A stretch of DNA of 64,000 nucleotides from NCBI RefSeq assembly GCF_049354825.1, contig NZ_CP186480.1:2626220-2690219 (forward strand), given 5' to 3'. Of the stretch, positions 54,021 through 63,106 are shown in pieces. Position 1 is the first letter of the stretch, and each line of letters opens with the position of its first letter. The position numbers and the translations under genes were made by a program. The notes beneath the pieces were generated by a model that worked only from the letters and a program-made list of their open reading frames with translations, made no database searches and was not told the DNA's origin. The stretch comes from Novosphingobium sp049354825 (lineage in GTDB: Bacteria > Pseudomonadota > Alphaproteobacteria > Sphingomonadales > Sphingomonadaceae).

Positions 54021-55876
54021 AACGTCGCTTCACCCGTCGCCAGCGCCGCATCGTGGCGATGGTCGCGGCTGGCCGGTGTCGCCTCTGCGGGAATGCGTTG
54101 CCCCCTGATTTTCACATCGATCACCGCCGCGCCTTTTCGCGCGGCGGCCCCACCATCCTCGCCAACGCTGACGCTTTGTGCGCGCGTTGCAATCTCTCGA
54201 AAGGTTCGAAATCCATGTTGAAGCTCCGCCCGTGGCAGTGCGCCGCACATGATCAGGCGATTACCTGGCTCACCCAGACCGCGGCCGATCGCCATTTCCT
54301 CATCAACGCCGCCCCCGGTGCGGGCAAGACGTTGGCTACCTGTGCCATCGCCGCCACTTTGTTCGAGAAGGACGAGATCGATCGCGTTGTGGTGATCGCC
54401 CCCCGCAACGAGGTCGTAAACCAGTGGGCGGCGGATTTCGCGCGGGTTACCGGGCGCCATATGAACAAGGCGACCGGAGCAGACCAGGAGTTGCACCTCC
54501 TGGGCCTCGATTTGTGCGCCACCTGGAGCGCTGTGTCGGGCCTGCAGGACGCCTTCCAGGCGATCTGTCGCGACAAGCGTGTCCTCGTCGTTTGCGATGA
54601 GCATCATCATGCGGCCGTGAAGGCGGCCTGGGGCGATGGCGCGGACAGCGCCTTTGCGGATGCACGTTTCGTGATCGTTCTCACGGGAACGCCGATCCGG
54701 TCGGACGGGGCGCAGTCGGTATGGCTCGCCTACGATGATCAGGGTGCGATCGATCACCCCCTGGAAGGCACCTACACGCTCACCTACGGCGAGGCGGTAG
54801 ATCTGGGCTACTGCCGCCCCGTCACGTTTCATCGGCACGAGGGGCGCTTTACCGTTGATCTCGAGGGCGGCGAACAGGTGCATATCTCCAGCCGCGCGAA
54901 GGCGGAAGTGACCGGCAAACTCGCGCGGATCCCCGCTCTGCAGCGCGCGCTGGACTTCTATCGTCTGGCATGTGTGCCCCAGTACGAGCCTGGCAGCTCG
55001 GTTCCGCTCTCGTCCGGCTATCAGGCCTCCATGGTCGAGTGGGCCAGCGCAAAGCTCAACGACCTGCGCGAGCGGATGCCGCGGGCGGGTGGGCTTGTGA
55101 TCGCACCGTCGATCGAGATGGCGGAGTATTTTGCGCAGTTGATCGAAAAGCTCGAGGGCGAGCGGCCGATCATCGTTCATAGCCAGATGGCTGGTGCCGA
55201 AAATCGCATTGCTGCATTTCGGAACACGGATCGCCGCTGGATCGTGTCGGTCGCGATGATTTCGGAAGGCGTCGACATCCGCCGGCTCCGCGTCCTCATA
55301 TATCTCCCGCATGCACTGACCGAGCTGGCGTTTCGACAGGCGATCGGACGTGTCGTGCGTACCGACGGCCCCGAGGACGACACCCGCGCATACGTCGTGA
55401 TGCCGAGCTTCGAAACTCTCGAAGTCTATGCACGCAGGGTCGAAGAGGAGATGTCTGCCGAAGCTCGCAGCGAGACACCGCCGCGCACCAAGCGGTGCAG
55501 CGTTTGCGCTGAGGAAAATCCGCTGGGGGCTTCCGAATGCGAGTCCTGCGGCCACGCATTTCCGCCCCGCGGGGGCCGTTTCCACGCCTGCCCCGAGTGC
55601 GACGGCCTGAATCCCGCGGGCGCGCAGGAGTGTCAGCACTGCGGCACCAGCCTCGGCCACACCTTCGCCCTCACTCTCGACGAGGCCCTCCGCACCGGTG
55701 CGATCGTTCGCGGCATGGAAATTGACGAGGATGCCGTGCAGGCGGGCGAGCAGATGGCGCCCAAGGTGCGGGAGATGGTTCTCAAGTGCGGCGACGCGGC
55801 TTTGGTGCGGGTCACGCAGTTGCTTCCCGAGGAGAGCTGGCACCGGCTCCGCGCGATTTTCGAGGACGCCGCTTAG
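54017..55876 (+). CDS. HNH nuclease - SF2 helicase fusion with two zinc ribbons
   Basis: A 619-residue protein. Residues 20-63 form an HNH-type zinc finger nuclease: CRLC (21-24), HIDHRR (33-38), LCARCNLSKGS (54-64). The SF2 helicase core follows: Walker A NAAPGAGKT (97-105), VVVIAPRNEVV, DEHH (194-197), LTGTPIRSD (222-230), then the second RecA domain with SVAMISEGVDI and the motif VI-like FRQAIGRVVRT. About 500-555 are two CxxC-CxxC zinc ribbons (CSVC..CESC, CPEC..CQHC). The protein could unwind and nick DNA, and is probably the effector or processing engine of the operon. HNH and helicase in one chain is uncommon. The start at ATG 54017 overlaps the previous gene. Confidence 0.87.
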   Translation: MKRRFTRRQRRIVAMVAAGRCRLCGNALPPDFHIDHRRAFSRGGPTILANADALCARCNLSKGSKSMLKLRPWQCAAHDQAITWLTQTAADRHFLINAAPGAGKTLATCAIAATLFEKDEIDRVVVIAPRNEVVNQWAADFARVTGRHMNKATGADQELHLLGLDLCATWSAVSGLQDAFQAICRDKRVLVVCDEHHHAAVKAAWGDGADSAFADARFVIVLTGTPIRSDGAQSVWLAYDDQGAIDHPLEGTYTLTYGEAVDLGYCRPVTFHRHEGRFTVDLEGGEQVHISSRAKAEVTGKLARIPALQRALDFYRLACVPQYEPGSSVPLSSGYQASMVEWASAKLNDLRERMPRAGGLVIAPSIEMAEYFAQLIEKLEGERPIIVHSQMAGAENRIAAFRNTDRRWIVSVAMISEGVDIRRLRVLIYLPHALTELAFRQAIGRVVRTDGPEDDTRAYVVMPSFETLEVYARRVEEEMSAEARSETPPRTKRCSVCAEENPLGASECESCGHAFPPRGGRFHACPECDGLNPAGAQECQHCGTSLGHTFALTLDEALRTGAIVRGMEIDEDAVQAGEQMAPKVREMVLKCGDAALVRVTQLLPEESWHRLRAIFEDAA

Positions 55877-55926
55877 TCCGCGTCTCCCTCCAATCCTCAA
55901 CCTTTTTGCTTCGAGAGGAGCCACAG

Positions 55927-57318
55927 ATGAGCTTTGTCTTCTACGATACTGAGACCACTGGCATCTCGACGGATTTCGATCAGATCCTGCAGTTTGCGGC
56001 TATCCGCACCGATGCCGACCTGAACGAAATTGCCCGTATCGAGATGCGCTGCCGTCTGCTGCCGCACGTCGTTCCGCATCCCGCTGCGCTCAAGGTCACC
56101 GGCATGTCGATCTCCCGGATCACGCACCCCGCATTGCTCGGTCACTACGAAATGATCCGCGAGATCCAGGCCACGCTTATCGACTGGTCGCCCGCGATCT
56201 TCGTGGGTTACAACTCGATGAGGTTCGACGAAAATCTGCTTCGCCAAGCGCTTTTCCGCACGCTTCATTCGCCCTACCTTACCAACAGCAATGGCAACTG
56301 CCGTGCCGATGCGCTGTCTCTCGTACAGGTGGCGTCAGAGTTTGCTCCAGACTGCGTGGTCGTTCCGACGGCGGCGAATGGCAAGCCTGTCTTCAAACTC
56401 GATCAGCTTGCTCCTGCGAACGGCTTTTCGCATCAGAACGCCCATGACGCCTTGGCCGACGTCGAGGCTACGATCCATATGGCCAAGTGCGTTCGCGAGC
56501 GGGCTCCTGACTGCTGGAACCGCTTCATCCGGTTTTCGTCGAAGGCGGGGGTCAACGACTTCATCGGAAGCAGGGACGCCTTTGTGCTGACCGAGTTCTA
56601 TTTCAACAAGCCATACCACTATATCGTGGCGCCTATCGGTACGGACCAGGACAATCCGGCCGCGCAACTCTGTATCGATCTGCGGCACGACCTCGACTTC
56701 GTGTCTTCTCTTTCGGATGGTGCCCTCGCGAGCTGGGTTTCGCGCAGCCCGAAGCCGATCCGAAAGGTAAAGACGAACGCGGCACCGTCGATTGCCCCTG
56801 TCGATGGTGTCCCGCTCTCGTGGCTTGGGGCTTTGACATCCGCACAGATCGCGAGCGCTGCCGCCCGCATCCGGGGAGACGATCACCTTAGGCGCCGGTT
56901 GAATGAGGCAGCGCAAGCGGGACGGATTGCGTTCGATGAGTCGCCTCACGTCGAAGAGCAGATCTATTCCAGCTTCATCCCGAACGGTGACCGGGCCAAG
57001 ATGGAGGCTTTTCACGTCACCCCCTGGGCCGGGCGCGTTGCGATCGTTACGAGCTTTGAAGACCAGCGCTTGCGCCACTATGGATTTCGCCTGATCTATG
57101 AACGATACCCCGACTTGCTTTCCGTCGAACTCCGGAACTTCTATCGTACGCACGACAGCTCCAGGTTGATGGACACGAGCGGAGCGACAAAATGGAATAC
57201 CTTTGCAGGCTCGTTGAATGCTATTGAGCAGCTGCTCGCCCATTGCGATCAAACGCAGACCTCGATGCTAAACGATTATCAGATGTACCTCCGGGCAAGA
57301 ATTGCGGCTGGTGGCTGA
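55927..57318 (+). CDS. Exonuclease I-like DEDDh 3'-5' exonuclease
   Basis: A 463-residue protein with GAGAGGAG before ATG 55927. The exonuclease domain (1-185) has FYDTETTGI (Asp7, Glu9), VGYNSMRFDENLLRQALF and the HDALADVEAT motif with catalytic His and Asp. It resembles SbcB (exonuclease I), including the region after it (NRFIRFSSKAGVNDFI; later LIYERYPDLL). It would digest single strands made by the helicase. Chromosomal sbcB is usually a lone gene; here it is the last gene of the sigma-54 operon, 50 bases behind the helicase. Confidence 0.86.
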   Translation: MSFVFYDTETTGISTDFDQILQFAAIRTDADLNEIARIEMRCRLLPHVVPHPAALKVTGMSISRITHPALLGHYEMIREIQATLIDWSPAIFVGYNSMRFDENLLRQALFRTLHSPYLTNSNGNCRADALSLVQVASEFAPDCVVVPTAANGKPVFKLDQLAPANGFSHQNAHDALADVEATIHMAKCVRERAPDCWNRFIRFSSKAGVNDFIGSRDAFVLTEFYFNKPYHYIVAPIGTDQDNPAAQLCIDLRHDLDFVSSLSDGALASWVSRSPKPIRKVKTNAAPSIAPVDGVPLSWLGALTSAQIASAAARIRGDDHLRRRLNEAAQAGRIAFDESPHVEEQIYSSFIPNGDRAKMEAFHVTPWAGRVAIVTSFEDQRLRHYGFRLIYERYPDLLSVELRNFYRTHDSSRLMDTSGATKWNTFAGSLNAIEQLLAHCDQTQTSMLNDYQMYLRARIAAGG

Positions 57319-57726
57319 GCGCTCAACATCCGCTTTAGACGTCGGAGCTTTTCCGAAGTAGATAGTTCGAAGGTCGTCATGCCGATCACCCCGGGGCTAC
57401 GCCTGTAGCCGGATGAACGAATGGCTGCTTTTGAGATCGCGCTGAATAAGCTAAGCGATCGAGGTTGTGGCACCTTCCTGACAGTCTGCTTCGGGGCGTT
57501 GCATCGGCAGCTTTTGTCAAGAGCAGCCGCAGTGGTGGCTAATCTGAACGACCGACATTGGGTCTGAAGCTGACTGGGGCGTCACCAATCTTTAATGGCC
57601 GCTTGGCTCAATCTGGGGACCTTGACCGGACAGGCCGCCTCCGGCCCAGATGCGGCCGGTAAGTATCCGCCGAATGGGACCAAATTCGAAATTCGACGAC
57701 ACACCAAATTGGTGCCAAGTTATGAC
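57319..57726. other. Gene-free interval behind the nuclease operon
   Basis: No supportable coding sequence. It contains a GACCGACATTGGG sequence near 57549 that resembles the AGCGGACATT elements of other gene-free parts, and a region rich in AAATTCG/CAAATTGG half-sites at 57680-57712 just before the metallo-hydrolase gene. Confidence 0.4.
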
Positions 57727-58650
57727 ATGGGCAACGCTCCGTTTTCTGTGGCGCGCAGAACATTCCTGGGAGGCGCGCTTGCTTTGGCTTCGCCATTGCA
57801 AGCTATCGCTTCACCGGTCCTCTTGAGGGTAGTCCTGCTCGGAACCAAAGGGGGCCCAACGCCGTCAGCGTTTCGAGCGCCGGCTTCGGTAGCGATTGCT
57901 ATCGATGGTTTTGTTTATCTAATTGATTGTCCCAATGGTGTTGCCGGCCAACTGGCCAAGGCGGGGTTCCGTCTGAATCAACTGGCGCAGGTGTTCGTCA
58001 CCCACAACCACTCGGACCATGTTCTCGATGCAGGAAGCCTGGCGGTCTTGGCCTGGGGATCGGGCCTGGATCATCCGATCACGTTCCATGGACCGCCTCC
58101 ACTCAAGCAGATCGTTTCGCACTCGCTCGCGGCCTCGAATTTCGACACCACTGCAAGAATGTGGGAAGAGGGGCGTCCGCCGTTGAAGCCGCTTGTGAAG
58201 GTTCGTGAAACCAAGGCTGGCGGCGTCGTATACGAAGACGCTCGCGTCAAAGTCACGAGTGCTCTGGTAGACCACTACACCGTCAGGCCAGCGTTCGCTT
58301 ATCGGTTCGATACGGCGGCCCGGTCCGTCGTAATTTCGGGCGATACCACCTACAGCGACAGCATGGCCAATCTCGCCCACGGCGCCGACCTCCTCATTCA
58401 TGAAGCAATGTACCTCCCGGGGGTCGATCAGCTCGCCTATGGTAACGACCGGCTCAAAGAGCACCTGCTGCGCAGTCACTCCACCACCGAGCAGGTCGGG
58501 CTGATCGCGGCGCGTGCCGGCGTGAAGAAGCTCGTGCTTTCGCATCTCGTCCCGGCATTTCCAGGAATCACGGACGAAATGTGGCTGCGCGACGTTCGCA
58601 AGAATTTCACAGGCGAAGCAATCGTCGGTCGCGATCTGCAAGAGGTTTGA
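57727..58650 (+). CDS. Tat-exported metallo-beta-lactamase-fold hydrolase
   Basis: A 307-residue protein. The N-terminus VARRTFLGGALALASPLQAIA is a twin-arginine signal. The metal-binding motif is THNHSDHV, with later ligands in VVISGDTTYSD and LSHLVPAF. It resembles the RNase Z/arylsulfatase-like exported hydrolases found in proteobacteria (LLGTKGGPTPSAFRAPAS). The substrate is unknown. The start at ATG 57727 gives a normal Tat signal; the longer reading adds a non-signal leader. Confidence 0.82.
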   Translation: MGNAPFSVARRTFLGGALALASPLQAIASPVLLRVVLLGTKGGPTPSAFRAPASVAIAIDGFVYLIDCPNGVAGQLAKAGFRLNQLAQVFVTHNHSDHVLDAGSLAVLAWGSGLDHPITFHGPPPLKQIVSHSLAASNFDTTARMWEEGRPPLKPLVKVRETKAGGVVYEDARVKVTSALVDHYTVRPAFAYRFDTAARSVVISGDTTYSDSMANLAHGADLLIHEAMYLPGVDQLAYGNDRLKEHLLRSHSTTEQVGLIAARAGVKKLVLSHLVPAFPGITDEMWLRDVRKNFTGEAIVGRDLQEV

Positions 58651-58841
58651 CTATATTGCTCGATCGCCGAGCGGCCGTTTTGTTCCGTTGCGTGGGTTCA
58701 AAGCGGACAGTCCGCAAACGGCCCAAATATGACCGTTTAGCTTAAACGCGCTTTCCGATTTGGTAGCCTTGGCAGCCTCGCTCGCTTTCATCCAATGTCG
58801 GTAATATATCAGGGCGCACGTAGGTGCTGGGAGGGCGCATA

Positions 58842-59807
58842 ATGAATAGGCATCAATTCGTGATCTTCATCGCTGCCTATGCAGTGGCGAGCGCACCGGT
58901 GGTCGCCCAGCACACCCAAGCCGCGACTCCAAGCGCTACTGCTTCTGTCGAAAATCGATGGGGGCCATACGCCATAATGGCGGACCAGGAGTGGTTCCTG
59001 TTTAACAACCAGATCTACGTACGATACAGTTGGATCAAGCGCGGCGAGACGATGCGTGTCCAGCGGTTCCGCGTGAATGGAGAACGCGTGTTTGAGAGCA
59101 CGCTTGTCATGAACGGTGGGATTACGACGCCCGGAACACCAGTGACGCCGGCCTCACGCATCACCTCGCTTACCAAACTCAAGGCCATCACGGCGGACAG
59201 CTCAGTCACCTCGGTCGACCCGGCCGGCAAGTTCTTTAGCGTAGAGTGGACCGCCGCCAGCGGCCACCGCAATGTTGACCGTTACAACGCCGTTGTCCGA
59301 CCAGCCTTTGCGGCACGGACCGCTGCCGCGCGACCCGACCCGAGCCAAGCGGATCTCGCCATTGCTCCCGTCAAATCTCCGTGTCCCGCAACGATGGACG
59401 ATCTGGCACGATTTCTCAAAGGCTTCCGGATCAAATCTTCTAAAGCAGAGACTAACGGCGTCACAGCTTCAGACTTTACAATCTTTGGGTCTACTGGAGA
59501 GGCCAAATATGAACCCGGAGATCTACTCGTACTGGGGCAAAAGCCGGTAGCATTAGAAGCTGATATCTCGGGGGGGAAGCCGTTCATCCTAACCGCTTTC
59601 CTCCCGGGATCTGAACCGACGCGCTACTCGGCCGAATTTCGACGATCCGTTGCAGGAAATGTCACTTGCGACCAATACGGTTGCGGATGGCACACAAAGA
59701 TCGACTTCTGGAAAGACAAGCTTGGCGCACTCACAGATATTTATCTAGCCCGGGACATGAGGCGACCCGATTTTTCTGTTGTTCGCTGTGAATACAAATC
59801 TTATTGA
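58842..59807 (+). CDS. Exported protein of unknown function
   Basis: A 321-residue protein with signal peptide (HQFVIFIAAYAVASAPVVAQ). Two parts: about 40-150 is beta-rich (WFLFNNQIYVRYSWIKRGETMRVQRF), about 180-310 contains FLKGFRIKSSKAETNG and a Cys pair (CDQYGCGWHTKIDFWKDKLG). No family recognised. The codons are less GC-rich than in the first half of the window. Confidence 0.65.
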   Translation: MNRHQFVIFIAAYAVASAPVVAQHTQAATPSATASVENRWGPYAIMADQEWFLFNNQIYVRYSWIKRGETMRVQRFRVNGERVFESTLVMNGGITTPGTPVTPASRITSLTKLKAITADSSVTSVDPAGKFFSVEWTAASGHRNVDRYNAVVRPAFAARTAAARPDPSQADLAIAPVKSPCPATMDDLARFLKGFRIKSSKAETNGVTASDFTIFGSTGEAKYEPGDLLVLGQKPVALEADISGGKPFILTAFLPGSEPTRYSAEFRRSVAGNVTCDQYGCGWHTKIDFWKDKLGALTDIYLARDMRRPDFSVVRCEYKSY

Positions 59808-59924
59808 CGCGCGTTACAAATATTAAATCGTAACGCTTTGACTTTAGCCGAACTCCAGTTGGCCGCACACGCTTCCCGTGTCCGGACCACGGCAATTTAA
59901 GCCCGGCTTGGGCCTACCTAATAC

Positions 59925-59936
59925 GGGGGGGGGGGG
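59925..59936 (+). repeat. Run of 12 G residues
   Basis: Twelve G bases in a row, about 80 bases before the small exported protein gene at 60018. Such tracts vary in length by slippage and can change promoter spacing; sequencing errors are also common here. Confidence 0.8.
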
Positions 59937-60017
59937 CACGCAGAAACCGTAATGCGTTCATCAGCTTGACTCTTTTGCCTTCACGGAACAAATTCTTCGC
60001 CGGGGAGGGGGTAAGCT

Positions 60018-60455
60018 ATGCACCTCAAAACTACGTGGGCAACAGCCTGTTGCTTGGCGATTCTATCAGCGCAGGTTCTGGCCCAAGATTCCAACGCAGG
60101 GCGACGGATTGACGTCCGGCTTTTAGCCGTACCCACCACTTATCACGTATTCATGAGAGGTCGGACGGATGAGAAGATTATCGAAGCCCGAACTAGCGGG
60201 TGCCGAACCGAAATAAAGACCAACGGCGGCCTGGTCGATTCGATCGACTGGACCGACCCTGCCGCAACACCTGATCGCGGGCACGCACAACTAGTGGGTA
60301 CACGCAACTCCGGCGGAACGCTCGCTGACTTTTCGGCATCTATTCCCGGCCAAAGCATCTACGAGCAGACCATGGGAGAGCAGTACAAAAAAGAATTTGA
60401 TGCGCTTTATTCTGACATGACAGCTCTCTGGAAAAGCTGCGTGGTGAAAAAATAA
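60018..60455 (+). CDS. Small exported protein of unknown function
   Basis: A 145-residue protein with signal peptide (TTWATACCLAILSAQVLAQ). The mature part has two cysteines (SGCRTEIK and WKSCVVKK) that may form a disulphide, and a helical end (EQTMGEQYKKEFDALYSDMTALWKSC). A GGGGAGGGGG ribosome-site-like sequence lies before the ATG. No family recognised. About 400 bases without a gene follow (60456-60859). Confidence 0.6.
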   Translation: MHLKTTWATACCLAILSAQVLAQDSNAGRRIDVRLLAVPTTYHVFMRGRTDEKIIEARTSGCRTEIKTNGGLVDSIDWTDPAATPDRGHAQLVGTRNSGGTLADFSASIPGQSIYEQTMGEQYKKEFDALYSDMTALWKSCVVKK

Positions 60456-60859
60456 GTGTCCCGTCAGCTGCAGCAATCGAAGATCCCTCAATAGCTCTCT
60501 CCCTTGCTTGGTGCAGAGCTTTCCCGGAATATCAAAACTGCGAACTGGGTGAAAGCGACACGCCAGTCTATCTGACGTTCGGATCGTGTTGGTATCAGCC
60601 CGCCGGGACCTGATTCATCCTAACCGTCATCGGACCGGGCCAATCCTTCAATTCGGCGTCGAGCGGGCATCAAGCACGGCTGCGATTTCTTTCGAATGCT
60701 TCACGCCGGCCTAATCGTGACCGGCGCCAAGAGGATGCCCCATGGAGAGCCGCTGGCAGTGCGCCAAGTATGACAGAGTCCGCGGGATTGCGCAGCCCGA
60801 CTTGCGGCGACACGGCTTTTTGTTATCAAATCTGGTCGAGACTCTTTTGGGAGGGAAGG

Positions 60860-61327
60860 ATGAGACTAACCGTGTCGGGCGGACTCCTGTCGGCAGGGCG
60901 AGCCTTGGTTTTCATCGGCCTTCTGACAATTCAGCAGCCGGTGCTTGCACAATCCGATGATGAGCCTGACGCAGTCCAGATCAGAGTTTGTAACCGTAGC
61001 CCTCGGAATGCGACTGTCGCGGTGTCCTACCAAGAACCTGGCGTATCTGGTTATTTTACGAACCGCGGTTGGTTTAATGTAGCGAGCGGAAATTGCCTCG
61101 ACATCGCAAAGACCACGAACGCTTTTTTTTATCTTTATGCCGAAGCGACTGATGGCTCGCATCGAGTCTGGAGCGGCGCCAAGGGAAGTTGCGTTCAGTA
61201 TCCCGGGCCGTACACATTTTCGGCTCCGCTGGACGCGAGTGAATGCGCGGACGGTCAAGATGTCCGTGAGTTCGAGAGGCTCGAGGCGACAAAGTTCGGT
61301 ACGTTTACCTGGAATCTCGACGAGTGA
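60860..61327 (+). CDS. DUF1036 family exported protein
   Basis: A 155-residue protein with signal peptide (LVFIGLLTIQQPVLAQ) starting at ATG 60860 after GGGAGGGAAGG. The mature part VCNRSPRNATVAVSYQEPG, NRGWFNVASGNCLDIA, YLYAEATDGSHRVWSG and YPGPYTF fits DUF1036, a periplasmic domain of unknown role seen in alphaproteobacteria. Cysteines are placed for disulphides. Confidence 0.75.
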   Translation: MRLTVSGGLLSAGRALVFIGLLTIQQPVLAQSDDEPDAVQIRVCNRSPRNATVAVSYQEPGVSGYFTNRGWFNVASGNCLDIAKTTNAFFYLYAEATDGSHRVWSGAKGSCVQYPGPYTFSAPLDASECADGQDVREFERLEATKFGTFTWNLDE

Positions 61328-61474
61328 CTCAGGGTTGATGGCTTAAGCCCATTCAGCCGCTTCAGTGCCGAAGCCTAGCGGGGTTCAGCGTTCAGCAATC
61401 GTGCCACTTCGTCCAGCAGACGCGAAGAAGTTCACACGGCCGGTTATGAAAGGCTGCCCGCTAAAGGTTCGCTG

Positions 61475-61900
61475 TCACCAGGCGGAGCCTTCTGGTTGGT
61501 AAACTATCTCAACGCGTCGATTCTGGGGTTCACTTACGCCGTCCGCCGTTTCGACGAGAGGCCGCGTCTCGCCAAAGCCTCGGATAACCATCAGCTTGGC
61601 TGGCAGGCCGCGGCTTATAAGATATGCGCGCACGCTGGCCGCCTCAATTTTCGATAAGGCCATGTTCGCCTCGTCGGCGCCTTTCCGATCGGTATGACCC
61701 ATAATGTATATCGCGGCCGGGCCGCAGGTCCGGTAAGAGGCCGCGGCATTGTCGAGGATCGCACGGGCTTGCGGCGTCAGCTTCGCGCTCGCTGGATCGA
61801 AAAATACCATGAATGGACCAGCGACGCATTGCGACGACTGCGCTGACGCTGCCCCGGCCAAAGTTGCTGCCATCAGTGGAACTAGAAAGAAATTACGCAT
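61475..61900 (-). CDS. OmpA-like peptidoglycan-binding domain protein
   Basis: A 141-residue protein with signal peptide (FFLVPLMAATLAGAASAQ) and a single OmpA-C domain: FMVFFDPASAKLTPQARAILDNAA, IYIMGHTDRKGADEANMALSKIEAASVRAYLISRG, and VIRGFGETRPL..NRRVEIVY. It probably binds peptidoglycan in the periplasm; no barrel or lipid anchor is seen. Confidence 0.84.
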   Translation of the reverse strand: MRNFFLVPLMAATLAGAASAQSSQCVAGPFMVFFDPASAKLTPQARAILDNAAASYRTCGPAAIYIMGHTDRKGADEANMALSKIEAASVRAYLISRGLPAKLMVIRGFGETRPLVETADGVSEPQNRRVEIVYQPEGSAW

Positions 61901-62140
61901 ATTCCCCCCACTTTCGAAGATTGACCACGAGGTCTCCGCTTGCGCCACAACGTTGTAGCCAGACGCGCTATCACCACATGATCGCTGGATCGCACACGAT
62001 GCTAAACCGCATTTCCGTGGTTAGGCGGGTCTTTCGATATTCTCCTTCGACTAGCACGGCCCGAAGATTGCCGTCCAGAAGGCCAAACACAGCGGCGTGA
62101 GAGTTTATTCAAAGCCCGCTCCGGGAAACGCCTTTCTGTA

Positions 62141-62665
62141 TCAAGCGCAAAGGCGCCTAGAAAGTGCGAGACCGCCGGCGGTCCACGACGCGATCATGCT
62201 CCCGCCAGGGGTTCTTAAGATGCTAAAGTACTCGGTGCCCGCCTCAATCTCGATCCCTTCAAATCCTGACCTGCGCTTTGATGGCCTGGTTTCGCCCCAT
62301 TCGCGAATCCATTTCAACGTTTGCGCAGCTACCTGTGCTTTGCGCTCTGGCGTAGGTAGGGGGCCTCGCCCTCCCGAGGTAATCACGCCAAATGAGAGGG
62401 TCGTCACCCCAGGCTCTTGAAAACTGTCGCGGACTGCAACCATGAAAGTTGGTGTTTGGGCATAGGTGGCGGGGGGCATGTCGTACGATGTCTCAACCTT
62501 CGGTACCTTCTCAAGTGGAAAAGCCGCGACGGCGGCTTCGCGGTCGAACGGCTCCTTCAAGGCCGAGCAAAACCAACGGTTTACCTGGGAGTTCGGGGCC
62601 GCTTCCACTGCGGACGATGCCAAGAGAACCGCGGCTGTGAGGCCAAGCATGTATCCGTACTTCAC
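62141..62665 (-). CDS. Exported protein of unknown function
   Basis: A 174-residue protein starting at GTG 62665 (GAGGGA site upstream), with signal peptide (YMLGLTAAVLLASSAVEAA). The mature part contains VNRWFCSALKEPFDREAAVAAF, TLSFGVITSGGRGPLPTPERKAQV and YFSILRTPGG. No family recognised. It is followed by 61901-62140, which I see as gene-free. Confidence 0.58.
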   Translation of the reverse strand: MKYGYMLGLTAAVLLASSAVEAAPNSQVNRWFCSALKEPFDREAAVAAFPLEKVPKVETSYDMPPATYAQTPTFMVAVRDSFQEPGVTTLSFGVITSGGRGPLPTPERKAQVAAQTLKWIREWGETRPSKRRSGFEGIEIEAGTEYFSILRTPGGSMIASWTAGGLALSRRLCA

Positions 62666-63106
62666 AATAAATCCCTCGGCCAATGAAATGACGACCGCGT
62701 AACACGACCCATCGGTCTCCCGGGTTAGCTTGCTTGGCTTGCTGAGCAAAGATCTAAAGGGCGCCCCGTATCGGCGATCGCGCGCCAATTCAGAATTTTG
62801 GCACCGGCCGTCCCCGCCGCTATAATGGTGTCCATAGTGCGAAAAGTCTCGCCACTCGAAACTACAGTATATGCCCCTGTTCCTCGTAAGGTCCACTAGC
62901 CTATTGCGTGGCCAGTGCGCATTATCACCTCCCGCCACATCGTGGCACGCCGACGAGATCGTTTTTCCTCGATTGTTGGCCCCAGTTATCGGGTCGGCCA
63001 CGGTCAATCGTTCGCGCATTAGTACAACAAGCTGCCGCGACCGAGACTTAGTTGAAGGATGCTTCTTGGGTGATGAGGCAAACGATGGTGAAATATCCGC
63101 TCCGGA
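62666..63106. other. Gene-free interval
   Basis: No supportable coding sequence between two exported-protein genes on the minus strand. Short open stretches on both strands have no ribosome site or recognisable product. Confidence 0.4.

Noticed and set aside
41887..57318. A CRISPR array near the CARF-like regulator
   Set aside because: No regularly spaced direct repeats and no Cas motifs were seen; the CARF resemblance comes from the RtcR-like domain only.
51784..57318. Classical RtcR-RtcBA RNA repair
   Set aside because: The divergent genes show none of the RtcB or RtcA features; they are helicase and nuclease genes.
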